In this document: positions 16,809-24,006 of the stretch, piece by piece
How positions within the stretch are numbered: the first letter of the stretch is position 1
How the letters are laid out: each line of letters opens with the position of its first letter
Program-made: the position numbers and the translations under genes
Notes under the pieces: generated by a model
Databases searched by the model: none
Seen by the model: only the letters and a program-made list of their open reading frames with translations
What the model was told of the DNA's origin: nothing
Source of the DNA: a virus
Reading direction: 5' to 3' (one strand)
IMG/VR virus record: IMGVR_UViG_3300043787_000071
Span: 1-46,081 of that record
Length of the DNA: 46,081 bases

Positions 16809-17534
16809 TCAGAGCGTGTCGTCGCCCTCGATCTGATCGCCCATGTTGATGTTGAACAGCTCGTGGCGTCCCGGCGCGCAATTGCAGATGAAGGCGTCCA
16901 TCCGCCGCATCGCGACTTGCAAACTATCCGAGATCACGGGCATCAGGAGCGGCTCGCGCATCTGCGCTATCTGCGCCAGCGCCTGCGCGCCCAACCTCTG
17001 CGCTTGCTCCGAGGTCAGCGACTGTGGCGCCTGCACAGGTCCCTCGGTCAGCGGCGCGATCGGCAAATGCCAAGGCGCCTGCGACCGATGGGCGTTGCTC
17101 CGGTAGCTCTCCAGCCGCGCTTGCGCCTCGATCAGGTCGCGTTCGACTTGGAGGCGCGCCTGCTGTTCTTGCACGAACATGTGGAGCAGCGCATCGTGCG
17201 CCTGTCGGAGGCGCCGCAGCTCCTCGTTCTCCACCTCCGCCCAGGCGGCCGGGGGGCGATCGGGCGCCGTGAGCGCGCGCAGCTGGGCGTCGCTGTGGTC
17301 GCGATCGGCGCGGGCCGCGTCGCGGGCCGCTAGCAACCGCGTGTTCTGGTCAAGCAGCCCGTTGCGGTGGGCGCGCAAGCGCTCAAAATCCGCCGACAGC
17401 CTGTCAAGTCGCCCCTCCAGTTCGGCGATGATTGCATCCTTGGTCTTCAGCTTCGGCTCCAACTCGGGCAGCTTTGGCCGCGAGAGAACCGCGCTCCCAA
17501 CGAGCGACAGTATGAATGTCAGCGGTCCTGTCAT
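16809..17534 (-). CDS. membrane-anchored coiled-coil protein
   Basis: 241 residues from ATG 17534, preceded by GAGGAGGAGAGCAC. A short hydrophobic N-terminus (LTFILSLVGSAVLS) leads into a long heptad-rich coiled coil (about residues 20-140: KDAIIAELEGRLDRLSADFE, ARLQVERDLIEAQARL). The C-terminal part holds LGAQALAQIAQM and ICNCAPGRHELF. An anchored helical rod could be spanin-like, but this is a weak analogy. Overlaps the upstream stop. Confidence 0.6.
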   Translation of the reverse strand: MTGPLTFILSLVGSAVLSRPKLPELEPKLKTKDAIIAELEGRLDRLSADFERLRAHRNGLLDQNTRLLAARDAARADRDHSDAQLRALTAPDRPPAAWAEVENEELRRLRQAHDALLHMFVQEQQARLQVERDLIEAQARLESYRSNAHRSQAPWHLPIAPLTEGPVQAPQSLTSEQAQRLGAQALAQIAQMREPLLMPVISDSLQVAMRRMDAFICNCAPGRHELFNINMGDQIEGDDTL

Positions 17535-17788
17535 GTGCTCTCCTCCTCTACTTGCTTGCCCCAGGCGACAAATAGCGTCTTGGCGCCTAGTGTATCGAAC
17601 TCGCTCCACTTGAGCCGCATGAAGGCGTCGGCCGAGGTCTTGTCGCGCGCCTGGGGGATGATCGCGTAGGCTTGGACGCCCCAGGACTTCACCTCATCGA
17701 CGATGAGGATACAGCGGAACCAGTTCATTGGCCCCTCTTCGTTGACCTGAATCAGGTCATTTTCCTCGACCGTTTTCGGCTCTGACAT
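17531..17788 (-). CDS. conserved-looking small phage protein
   Basis: 85 residues. A compact beta-rich core (DLIQVNEEGPMNWFRCILIV, then WGVQAYAIIP) and a helix (SADAFMRLKWSEFDTLG) suggest a small folded domain. I have seen similar proteins in alphaproteobacterial phages without assigned function. Its start overlaps the end of the next gene upstream by about 30 bases. Confidence 0.65.
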   Translation of the reverse strand: MSEPKTVEENDLIQVNEEGPMNWFRCILIVDEVKSWGVQAYAIIPQARDKTSADAFMRLKWSEFDTLGAKTLFVAWGKQVEEEST

Positions 17789-17993
17789 TCCCTTGCCCCA
17801 TTGCTTTTTGTTGCCCCTGTTCCAGAATTTCGAGCCGCGTCGTCAGCCACCCGATCTCCCGGCGGTATTCCCGAATCGCGTTCAGCGTGGCCCCAGTCGC
17901 TTTCTGCGTGCGCCATGCGTACCAAGCGCTCCCGGCGACCATGAACAGAATCCAGATTTGCATCACGAGCGTCGTCCACTGGACCCAGCTCAT
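17757..17993 (-). CDS. small single-pass membrane protein with coiled-coil tail
   Basis: 78 residues from ATG 17993, overlapping the upstream stop. One N-terminal membrane segment (WTTLVMQIWILFMVAGSAWY) is followed by a helical tail (LNAIREYRREIGWLTTRLEI). This resembles inner-membrane spanins in layout, but it lies away from the lysis cassette on the other strand. Function unknown. Confidence 0.6.
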   Translation of the reverse strand: MSWVQWTTLVMQIWILFMVAGSAWYAWRTQKATGATLNAIREYRREIGWLTTRLEILEQGQQKAMGQGNVRAENGRGK

Positions 17994-18205
17994 GTGATCG
18001 ATTCGATCCAGTCGATGACCTTCTCTCGATCCTCGCTCATCGCGTGCATCGTCCCGGCCAGGACGAAGGCGTGGTGGATCTTCATATCGCGCCGCCGGTT
18101 GACCTCGACGCCGATCAACTGAACCGCATGCTGGAGATCCCCGGCGCGCGCCAGCTCCAGCGCCCGCGCCTTCAGATCGGCGAGCCATTCCTCCTTCGTT
18201 TTCAT
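17990..18205 (-). CDS. small helical protein
   Basis: 71 residues from ATG 18205 (overlap ATGA with upstream stop). Almost wholly helical: EEWLADLKARALELARAGDL, then MKIHHAFVLAGTMHAMSEDR. The central segment VQLIGVEVNRRR links the two. No family recognised. Confidence 0.6.
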   Translation of the reverse strand: MKTKEEWLADLKARALELARAGDLQHAVQLIGVEVNRRRDMKIHHAFVLAGTMHAMSEDREKVIDWIESIT

Positions 18206-18417
18206 GAGCCCCTCGTAGCGTCGTCTGTTGTGAGGCGACGGAGAACAGAGAGACAAAGCTCCCGCAAGGGGACGTTCATCGCCAAGAGCCGGTCAGCCTC
18301 CGCCACTTCCTCTCGCATACCCCTCTCGGAGGCCAATTTGCGAGACTCGCGATTCATGGCGTCCTGCTTGTCCAACTCGATCAGCATTCGCTCGATGTCG
18401 GGGGGCTCCTCGCTCAC
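18202..18417 (-). CDS. small acidic helical protein
   Basis: 71 residues from GTG 18417, which overlaps the HTH gene's stop (GTGA). Longer reading upstream would overlap the HTH gene with poor codon use. Charged helices: PPDIERMLIELDKQDAM and RGMREEVAEADRLLAM. Being coupled to the HTH gene it could modify that regulator, but nothing in sequence shows this. Confidence 0.6.
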   Translation of the reverse strand: MSEEPPDIERMLIELDKQDAMNRESRKLASERGMREEVAEADRLLAMNVPLRELCLSVLRRLTTDDATRGS

Positions 18418-18743
18418 GAGCGCCTCGCGTATTTGCTCATCTGGATGATGTGCCGCGCTGATTGGAAGGCAGGCAGCCTCGGCGGCGGCTCGGTGAGGTG
18501 CAGGACGCCGTCCGCCAGCGTGATGTGCTTGCCGAGCGCGCGCGCGACCGCCTCGATGCTCGACGAATAGGGCTTGCGCGTCTTGCCGCTCATCCACGCA
18601 TCAATCGTTGCGCGGCTCACGCCCGCGCTGTGGGCGATCCACTCGACCGGCTCGCCGCTGTCCTGAATCGCGGTGCGGATCTCGTCCACGATCGAATGCT
18701 TGTCGACGAACGCATAGTCGTTGCGTCTCAGGATACCCGTCAT
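18414..18743 (-). CDS. XRE-family HTH regulator
   Basis: 109 residues. Residues about 33-58 form a lambda-repressor-like helix-turn-helix (EWIAHSAGVSRATIDAWMSG), with an extra helix after it (SSIEAVARALGKHITL). There is no cleavage or dimer domain of the CI type, so it is more Cro- or antitoxin-like. It sits downstream of RecT in the same operon. Candidate binding sites are the 17-base palindromes, shared with or contested by the repressor at 22247. Confidence 0.75.
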   Translation of the reverse strand: MTGILRRNDYAFVDKHSIVDEIRTAIQDSGEPVEWIAHSAGVSRATIDAWMSGKTRKPYSSSIEAVARALGKHITLADGVLHLTEPPPRLPAFQSARHIIQMSKYARRS

Positions 18744-18759
18744 CGCCGCACTTCCTCCC

Positions 18760-20040
18760 TTAGGTCGCCGCCACCTTGTCAGCGACGACGCGCCATGCTT
18801 TTAACTGCGCCAACGAGATCTTCGCCATCTCGTCAGGGGGCAGCTCGTTCACCCACTTTTCGAGTTCGGGACGGCCCTTCTGGGCCATGTCCGCGCCGCG
18901 CATCTCGATCGACGGCTGCGGCTTGCGCGTTCCACCGGGAGCTTGCGAGGGGGTTTTCGCTGCTCCCGGTGGCGCTTGCGAACCTGAGAGGTGCGGCCCC
19001 TCCGGCTCGGGCTGCGTGACGACTTTTTGCGGCCTGTCGTCAGCGCCATCCGGAGCCGGGGGAATCTCGGCCCCAGATTGAGATAGTTGCGCGGCCCCCT
19101 CGGAGCCCCCGGCGCCTACTCCGGAAACATCGTCATCAGGGGCCGCGCGGTGGGACGGGGGAGTCGTCACCCCATCCCTCTGCGATGGGGGGAGTTCAGC
19201 CCCATCGTCAGAAACTGGAAATTCGCCGGTCTCGGAATCGACTCCCGCGAGAAAGTCTAGGCGGTCTGATAGTACGCGCGGCGCCTGAACTCGCTCCGCG
19301 CGATCTCGCTCCAGATCATATAGGTCATCGTCGCGAGACAGCAAACTCATGATGTCGCTGGACATCGGCAGCTGCTTGGCGTGCCGCCGCGCGAGCGTCT
19401 TTTTCGCCATCTCGGGGAAGCTCTTGCGCCACGCGGGCGAAAACTCGCCTTTCTTGTTCTTGCGCGCATAGGTATCGCGGACCAGCTCGACCTCGGCCCG
19501 CGACATGACGTCGCGCGACAAGTCGCCGCCCTTCAGCTTGGCGACCGAATAGACGAAGGTCATCTCTCCGTGGCTGATGTGCTCGCGGACGCGCCGGTTG
19601 TAGGCTTGATCGGCTTCGCCCTCGGCCTGGGGGGACGGCGGCCCCGGCATGTAGGGCTTGTGCTTGATGAACGGCGAATCGCCCAGCTCGAAATCGAACA
19701 TGTCCTTGGCGAAGACCGCCGTCACGTCCCAGCTCGTGACTTCGCCCGTGCGCCGGACCTTTTTCCTGACCCCGGCGACCATCGGCATCCAAGTGACTTG
19801 GCCGTCGAAGGGGACCAGGGCGCCATCATGACCGTCGGGCACGAGCCCATCAGCGGCGGCCTTCATCGCCGCGTTCATGAGGGAGCGCCGGTTCATGTTG
19901 AGCAGATCCGGGTTGAGCTGGATCGCCATCATGACGACGCGGACGAACTTTTTCGGCGCGATGCCGGACCCGATCAGCGCGGCCTCGAACTGGGTGACCT
20001 TCTGCCCCAGCTCCTGCGCGACGGTGAGTTCGTTTGCCAT
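18760..20040 (-). CDS. recT: RecT-family single-strand annealing protein
   Basis: 426 residues. ATG 20040 overlaps the upstream nuclease stop (ATGA). Residues about 15-230 carry the RecT core: FVRVVMMAIQLNPDLLNMNR, RSLMNAAMKAAADGLVPDG, MPMVAGVRKKVRRTGEV, then FVYSVAKLKGGD and WRKSFPEMAKKTLARRHAKQ. The next ~130 residues are a proline-rich linker, and a short helical tail ends the protein. It anneals complementary strands during recombination-dependent replication, with the YqaJ-type exonuclease next door. The linker-tail extension is longer than in most RecT proteins. Confidence 0.88.
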   Translation of the reverse strand: MANELTVAQELGQKVTQFEAALIGSGIAPKKFVRVVMMAIQLNPDLLNMNRRSLMNAAMKAAADGLVPDGHDGALVPFDGQVTWMPMVAGVRKKVRRTGEVTSWDVTAVFAKDMFDFELGDSPFIKHKPYMPGPPSPQAEGEADQAYNRRVREHISHGEMTFVYSVAKLKGGDLSRDVMSRAEVELVRDTYARKNKKGEFSPAWRKSFPEMAKKTLARRHAKQLPMSSDIMSLLSRDDDLYDLERDRAERVQAPRVLSDRLDFLAGVDSETGEFPVSDDGAELPPSQRDGVTTPPSHRAAPDDDVSGVGAGGSEGAAQLSQSGAEIPPAPDGADDRPQKVVTQPEPEGPHLSGSQAPPGAAKTPSQAPGGTRKPQPSIEMRGADMAQKGRPELEKWVNELPPDEMAKISLAQLKAWRVVADKVAAT

Positions 20041-20972
20041 CAAGCAACTCCTCGGACGGTCAGTAACGGATATTGCTGGGCCTTCACCGTGTAGGGCTTC
20101 TTCTTCACGACCGTGATTGTGACGATGGAGCCGCCGCTGCGCGCGGTCGCGGCATTGCCCAGCTTGTGGAGGATTCGCGCGTCGAGGATCTTGCGCTGAT
20201 CGGCTGCGCCCTCGCCTGCCTTCTCGACTTGCTTGAGCTGCGCGCGATCGGCCAAGATCTCGCGAAACTCGGCGTCGTCCGTGAGATCGAGGACCGGCCC
20301 CCTACCGTCCTCGTAGAGGTCGAAGATCACTTTGCGGTCGCGCCCGAAATCGGGATCGTAGGGCTCGTTCTCGGCCACCCGGCGCCAGAACTCGCCGACC
20401 AGATCCTCGATCCGGTGGATCAGGTGAGGCTTGAGCGGGATGTCGATGTAGGCGATCTCGATGCCGCCGTCGCCGAGCTTCATCGCGGCCACGCCCGCCC
20501 ATGACGCGCCGATCAGATAGGCCTCGACGCTGGCCTGGACGGCCACCCAGGTGGGCACCGCGATGGCGTCATGTTCGTCGTGCCAGCGCTTTTTGAACGC
20601 GAACTGGCCGACGGTTTTGATCTGCACGGTGCCTCGGCCGTAATCGGTTGGCCGGGTTGCATAGACGTCCGGCGTGGCGCCGATCCGGGTTTCGTCGTCC
20701 CAGTAGTAAACATTGGCTGGGCTAAGGTGCCAGTCGGGATAGTCCTCCTTGAGGATCTCGATGACGACCGGCTCGAACTTGCGCCCGCGCTGCAAGATCT
20801 TGCTGTCACCGGGCTCTGGGATCTTCTCGCACTTCAGCGCCCACAGCTTGTAGGGCGTCAGAAACGGATGAATCTCCGGGCCGAACAGCGCCGCGATCTC
20901 GCTGGCGTTGACGTTCTGCTTCCGCCGCGCGAGCCATTCTTCCCGGCTGGTGATCGGCCACGAGTGGATCAT
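20040..20972 (-). CDS. YqaJ-like viral recombinase/exonuclease
   Basis: 310 residues from ATG 20972, overlapping the upstream stop. Motifs fit the YqaJ/PD-(D/E)XK fold: SREEWLARRKQNVNASEIAA, RGRKFEPVVIEIL, RIGATPDVYA (catalytic D) and GTVQIKTVG (QxK). It is the usual partner of RecT, resecting DNA ends to give 3' tails. The two are translationally coupled. C-terminal residues about 225-310 are helical and charged. Confidence 0.82.
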   Translation of the reverse strand: MIHSWPITSREEWLARRKQNVNASEIAALFGPEIHPFLTPYKLWALKCEKIPEPGDSKILQRGRKFEPVVIEILKEDYPDWHLSPANVYYWDDETRIGATPDVYATRPTDYGRGTVQIKTVGQFAFKKRWHDEHDAIAVPTWVAVQASVEAYLIGASWAGVAAMKLGDGGIEIAYIDIPLKPHLIHRIEDLVGEFWRRVAENEPYDPDFGRDRKVIFDLYEDGRGPVLDLTDDAEFREILADRAQLKQVEKAGEGAADQRKILDARILHKLGNAATARSGGSIVTITVVKKKPYTVKAQQYPLLTVRGVA

Positions 20973-21184
20973 TTGATCTGACCCGCGTGCCACCAGTCTA
21001 GGAACGAGGCCCAGCAGTGATTGCAAAGATCGGCGTAGGAGACGCCCGGTCCCCATGTCCCGACCTTTAGGTCCGGGCCGCGCGCCTTCATCTCGCCGCA
21101 CCCCGGCAGTGGCTTGGGGGGCGCGCCAGACAGTTCCATACCGCAGCGATCACAGGTGACGTTGACTCGTTTCGTGGTGGTCAT
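20969..21184 (-). CDS. small zinc-ribbon-like protein
   Basis: 71 residues with CDRCGMELSG near the N-terminus and CNHCWASFLDWW near the C-terminus, a CxxC...CxxC layout that likely binds one zinc. Co-translated with the nuclease through an ATGA overlap. Specific role unknown. Confidence 0.6.
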   Translation of the reverse strand: MTTTKRVNVTCDRCGMELSGAPPKPLPGCGEMKARGPDLKVGTWGPGVSYADLCNHCWASFLDWWHAGQIK

Positions 21185-21612
21185 CCCTCTGCTTTCACGA
21201 CGCGCGTCTTCTTATTGACGAGGTATTTCCGGACTGCCGCCTTGTGGCCGGTCTCAGCGTCGTCCCAGCTCGAATAACGCACCTGACAGAGGGTTTCGGC
21301 CACGGGCTCGATCCGACCGAAATAATCCATCGTCCGGCCCTCATGCTGGAACGCCATGGTTTCAAAGAGCAGCGGCGGGCCGCCGCCCCAGTGGCGATGA
21401 TCCAAGCCCAAGAAAACCGTCGAGACCCACTTGGTCGCGTTGCCGGTCCACCAGAGGCTCCGATGCTCCGGCTTCTCCTCCAGCCATTTGCCCCACTTGG
21501 TGAGCGAATAGCAGGGGACCGGCGTGTGCCCCTCCTCGCCGCCGAGGATGTACTGGCCCAGCCATGGCATATCGGGGAAATCATCCAGCATTCGCTGCTT
21601 GTGTCGGCCCAT
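21181..21612 (-). CDS. conserved phage protein of unknown function
   Basis: 143 residues from ATG 21612, with GGAG eight bases upstream. The central segment (WVSTVFLGLDHRHWGGGPPL, then LFETMAFQHEGR) is a pattern I recall from many phage and prophage proteins without known role. Its first 32 bases overlap the end of the next gene upstream. Confidence 0.65.
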   Translation of the reverse strand: MGRHKQRMLDDFPDMPWLGQYILGGEEGHTPVPCYSLTKWGKWLEEKPEHRSLWWTGNATKWVSTVFLGLDHRHWGGGPPLLFETMAFQHEGRTMDYFGRIEPVAETLCQVRYSSWDDAETGHKAAVRKYLVNKKTRVVKAEG

Positions 21613-22015
21613 CGATTAAACTCCAGAGCCCGTCTTCCGACCGGCGGATTTTGCCCTGCTTCTTCCAAATGCCGATCAGGTTGTTCAGCGACGATTCGGA
21701 GAGCCCGCCCGCGCTAAGAGCGGTCCGCAGCTCTTTCCACCGTTTCGGTCCCGTCTTGAGCGACGCCTCGATCAGCTCGCCGCGCTTGTTGCTCCCGCTG
21801 CGCTTGGGCGCTGGCTCCTTGTAGAGGTTCTCCTTGTAGAGGTTCTCATCGATCATCTTGCGGGTGGCCGCGTAGCCTGCCCTTTCCGGCGTCTTCGGCT
21901 GAGACGCAGGCCAGAGCTTCATCTCCGGATCGTAATCAAGCTTGCCGCCGAAGGCGGCAGCGACGACATCGGGCAGGCGGTTAGCGCTAACCAAAAACTG
22001 TACGCGATATTTCAT
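21581..22015 (-). CDS. first gene of the leftward early operon, possible winged-helix protein
   Basis: 144 residues from ATG 22015, preceded by a 10-bp hairpin and GGGAGTCGAAC. N-terminal beta part (MKYRVQFLVSANRLPDVVAA), a five-residue duplication (NLYKE NLYKE, from a 15-base tandem repeat near 21820-21850), then a helical C-terminus (WKELRTALSAGGLSESSLNN, LIGIWKKQGKIRR) that could be a winged helix. As first cistron in front of the recombination genes it may be regulatory. Family not recognised. Confidence 0.6.
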   Translation of the reverse strand: MKYRVQFLVSANRLPDVVAAAFGGKLDYDPEMKLWPASQPKTPERAGYAATRKMIDENLYKENLYKEPAPKRSGSNKRGELIEASLKTGPKRWKELRTALSAGGLSESSLNNLIGIWKKQGKIRRSEDGLWSLIDGPTQAANAG

Positions 22016-22017
22016 GT

Positions 22018-22198
22018 TCGACTCCCTGCGGGGGCGGCCACACGAGACCGCCCCCGCTCCTCCCACGGACCGCCCAGCTCATTGGCGCGCGCCTAAGCGG
22101 CCACTTCGCTGCCGTTCCCGACGACCAGCGCATCGAATCGGCCGAACGAGCTGAACGATGGGCGAATCCATCTTGACGGGCGTTTGCACGAACTGCAA
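22018..22198 (-). promoter_or_regulatory. leftward early promoter and leader with 10-bp hairpin
   Basis: On the minus strand TTGCAG (22198-22193) lies inside the operator, with CAAGAT (22175-22170) as a weak -10 at 17-base spacing. The leader ends in a perfect hairpin GCGGGGGCGG/CCGCCCCCGC (22028-22037 with 22048-22057), followed by GGGAGTCGAAC and ATG. Confidence 0.45.
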
Positions 22199-22199
22199 G
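22183..22199. promoter_or_regulatory. operator palindrome, early control region, site 1
   Basis: TTTGCACGAACTGCAAG with arms TTGCA/TGCAA. Identical over 17 bases to 11431-11447 and nearly so to 25192-25208. It overlaps the leftward -35 box and lies 11 bases before the rightward -35 box. Confidence 0.65.
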
Positions 22200-22203
22200 G
22201 GAA

Positions 22204-22246
22204 TTTGCATTGACCGCAAGACGGCGACCGCGCGATAACACCGCCC
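22204..22246 (+). promoter_or_regulatory. operator site 2 and rightward promoter with no leader
   Basis: TTTGCATTGACCGCAAG (22204-22220) is a degenerate second operator. TTGACC (22210-22215) and CGATAA (22233-22238) are 17 bases apart, which puts the start of transcription near 22245, one or two bases before the repressor ATG. The repressor mRNA is therefore probably leaderless, and no ribosome-binding site is visible. Operator and -35 overlap, which allows autoregulation. Confidence 0.5.
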
Positions 22247-22474
22247 ATGCGCTTAAGCGAGTATCTGGCCAAGAACCAGATGAACCCCGAAATGTTCGCG
22301 GCCAAGGTGGGCGTACACCCTACGACCATCTATCGGTTGCTGAGCGGCGCGACGATTCCTAAGCGTCAAAATCTCCGAAAAATCATAGCCGCGACTGAGG
22401 GCGAGGTCGATTACAACGACTTGATGTTTGCTGTCTCCCAGTCAAAGCCCAACGAGGCCAAGGAGGCAGTATGA
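22247..22474 (+). CDS. small XRE-family repressor
   Basis: 75 residues: a helix-turn-helix over residues 16-39 (FAAKVGVHPTTIYRLLSG) and a short tail, with no peptidase-type C-terminal domain. It is first in the rightward early operon, directly after two operator palindromes, so it is the best candidate for the protein that binds the TTTGCAC-type sites. Overlaps the next start by ATGA. Confidence 0.78.
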   Translation: MRLSEYLAKNQMNPEMFAAKVGVHPTTIYRLLSGATIPKRQNLRKIIAATEGEVDYNDLMFAVSQSKPNEAKEAV

Positions 22475-22911
22475 CCGAGCGACCGAACGGGCCGACGCAA
22501 GAGGAAACCGAGGAAGTCGTCCACGCTATCGAAGGCTATATGGCCGATCTCCAGTCGGAAAAGGCGCTCTATATGAGCCGCTGCAAGCCGCTCCACGAGG
22601 CCATCAAGGACACGATCGAAGACGCCGTTAAGACCAAGGGATTTGACAAAAAAGCGTTGAAGGTGGGCGTGAAGCAGCGCGAATACCTCAAGAAAATGGA
22701 GAAATTGGAGAACGAGCTGGACGAGGTCACCCAGACCGCGCTCGATCGTCTCCAGGCCCAGCTCGGGACCTTCTCTGATTCGCCGCTCGGCAGGGCCGCC
22801 ATGGACGCGGCGAAGGCTGGCACGGCACGGCGCCCGCGCAAGAGGCGCGACCCCGTCGATGAGCTGGTGCGCGAGGACGAGCCGCCCGAAGACGCCGCCG
22901 CCGCCGAATAG
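22471..22911 (+). CDS. coiled-coil protein, distantly GapR-like
   Basis: 146 residues. A helical N-terminal half (YMADLQSEKALYMSRCKPLH, IKDTIEDAVKTKGFDKKALK, then EYLKKMEKLENELDEVTQ) has the helix order and GFDxKAL segment seen in GapR/DUF2312 nucleoid proteins. The C-terminus is basic (TARRPRKRRD) then acidic, suiting nucleic-acid contact. The similarity is by eye only. Confidence 0.5.
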   Translation: MTERPNGPTQEETEEVVHAIEGYMADLQSEKALYMSRCKPLHEAIKDTIEDAVKTKGFDKKALKVGVKQREYLKKMEKLENELDEVTQTALDRLQAQLGTFSDSPLGRAAMDAAKAGTARRPRKRRDPVDELVREDEPPEDAAAAE

Positions 22912-22921
22912 CGGGGCGGCC

Positions 22922-23476
22922 ATGACCAAGATCCTGGCGATCGACTGTGCGACGCAATGCGGCCTCGCTTCCGGCGAGCCAGGGGAAACTCCACGACTCG
23001 AAACGGTAAACTTTGGGGATAGCGGGGACAACCATCTGGAGTGTGGCGCCCAGTGCTTGAAGTGGATCGCCTTCCGGTTGTCTGATGACCGCCCAGACGA
23101 AATCTGGATGGAGGAGCCGTTGGCGTTCTCGGGGAAGGAAGGCGAAACGAGCGCCGCCTCCCGCGTGCGCCTTAACGGCCTTTACATGATCATTGGCAGC
23201 GCCGCGCGTCTCAAGGGCGTGCCTGTGCATCCGGTCAAGATCACGACCGCCCGCAAGGGGTTTTTAGGGCATGGCGGGCTCAAGCGCGCCGTCGCCAAGA
23301 AGCGCTCGCGCGCCATGTGCCGGTTGCTCGGCTGGACGCCCCAGAACGATGACGAGGCGGACGCGGGCTGCCTGTTTTGGTTCGCCAGCGTCGCCCATGG
23401 CAGGGCGCCGCTGATCTCGAAGATGATGCAGAAGCAGGCCGTCGAGGTCGTTCCCTTCCGGCGGGCCGCCGCATGA
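22922..23476 (+). CDS. RuvC-like Holliday junction resolvase
   Basis: 184 residues from ATG 22922. An RNase H-like fold is suggested by ILAIDCATQCGLASG (first Asp), IWMEEPLAF (Glu), and NDDEADAGCLFWFAS (last acidic pair), with the basic segment ITTARKGFLGHGGLKRAVAK before it. It would cut branched DNA during replication, recombination or packaging, fitting the RecT/YqaJ system. Four-base overlap with the next gene. Confidence 0.75.
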   Translation: MTKILAIDCATQCGLASGEPGETPRLETVNFGDSGDNHLECGAQCLKWIAFRLSDDRPDEIWMEEPLAFSGKEGETSAASRVRLNGLYMIIGSAARLKGVPVHPVKITTARKGFLGHGGLKRAVAKKRSRAMCRLLGWTPQNDDEADAGCLFWFASVAHGRAPLISKMMQKQAVEVVPFRRAAA

Positions 23477-23799
23477 CCGACACGACTGTCATCGATCGCA
23501 AGGCCGAGGAAGCGGCCAAGGACGTCAAGCGCGAGCGCATGCTGGAGTTTATTCGCGACACGCTCATCGAGCGCGCTCACGGGTTGCGCACCGGGTTCGA
23601 GGCCAATTCATTCCTGTACTGCCAGAGCGCGGAGGGCAAAGAACACTTGAAGCGGCTGATCGCTATGGAGGCGGCGGCCGACGTTTTCACGCATCTCGTC
23701 GGCCAATGGCAGAATGTCGACGAGAGGCACCCGCGCCCCGATTGGCTGAAGACGATCGCTAAGCAGGCGATGGCGTCGTTCGTCGAGGCGTTCCAGTGA
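23473..23799 (+). CDS. small phage protein, unknown
   Basis: 108 residues from ATG 23473, in overlap with the resolvase stop. Helical throughout (EAAKDVKRERMLEFIRDTL, LKRLIAMEAAADVFTHLVGQ). It lies between resolvase and primase, so a replication accessory role is possible. No family recognised. Confidence 0.6.
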   Translation: MTDTTVIDRKAEEAAKDVKRERMLEFIRDTLIERAHGLRTGFEANSFLYCQSAEGKEHLKRLIAMEAAADVFTHLVGQWQNVDERHPRPDWLKTIAKQAMASFVEAFQ

Positions 23800-23972
23800 C
23801 ATTGCCAAAGGAGGTTTGGGAGCGCGGGCCGACGCTCACGCGAAAACAGAGCGAGTTCTATCAGCCGCGCAAATCGCGCGAGGCCGCCCAGGTCTACGAT
23901 CGCGGGGCGGTGCAGGAATATCTCAGCGGCAAAATCGACCGCGAGGAAATGCTGCGACGAATAAGACGTTGA
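23796..23972 (+). CDS. 58-residue microprotein before the primase
   Basis: GTG 23796 overlaps the upstream stop (GTGA), and the frame runs to TGA 23970-23972. The product starts MTLPKEVWERGPTLTRKQSE and ends with a charged helix (DREEMLRRIRR). Third-base GC is high, as in real genes here. A basic region (QPRKSREAAQVYDRG) may bind nucleic acid. Function unknown. Confidence 0.55.
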   Translation: MTLPKEVWERGPTLTRKQSEFYQPRKSREAAQVYDRGAVQEYLSGKIDREEMLRRIRR

Positions 23973-24006
23973 ACTTAGCGCCCAAATTCGGAAGGCGGAC
24001 CGAGAG

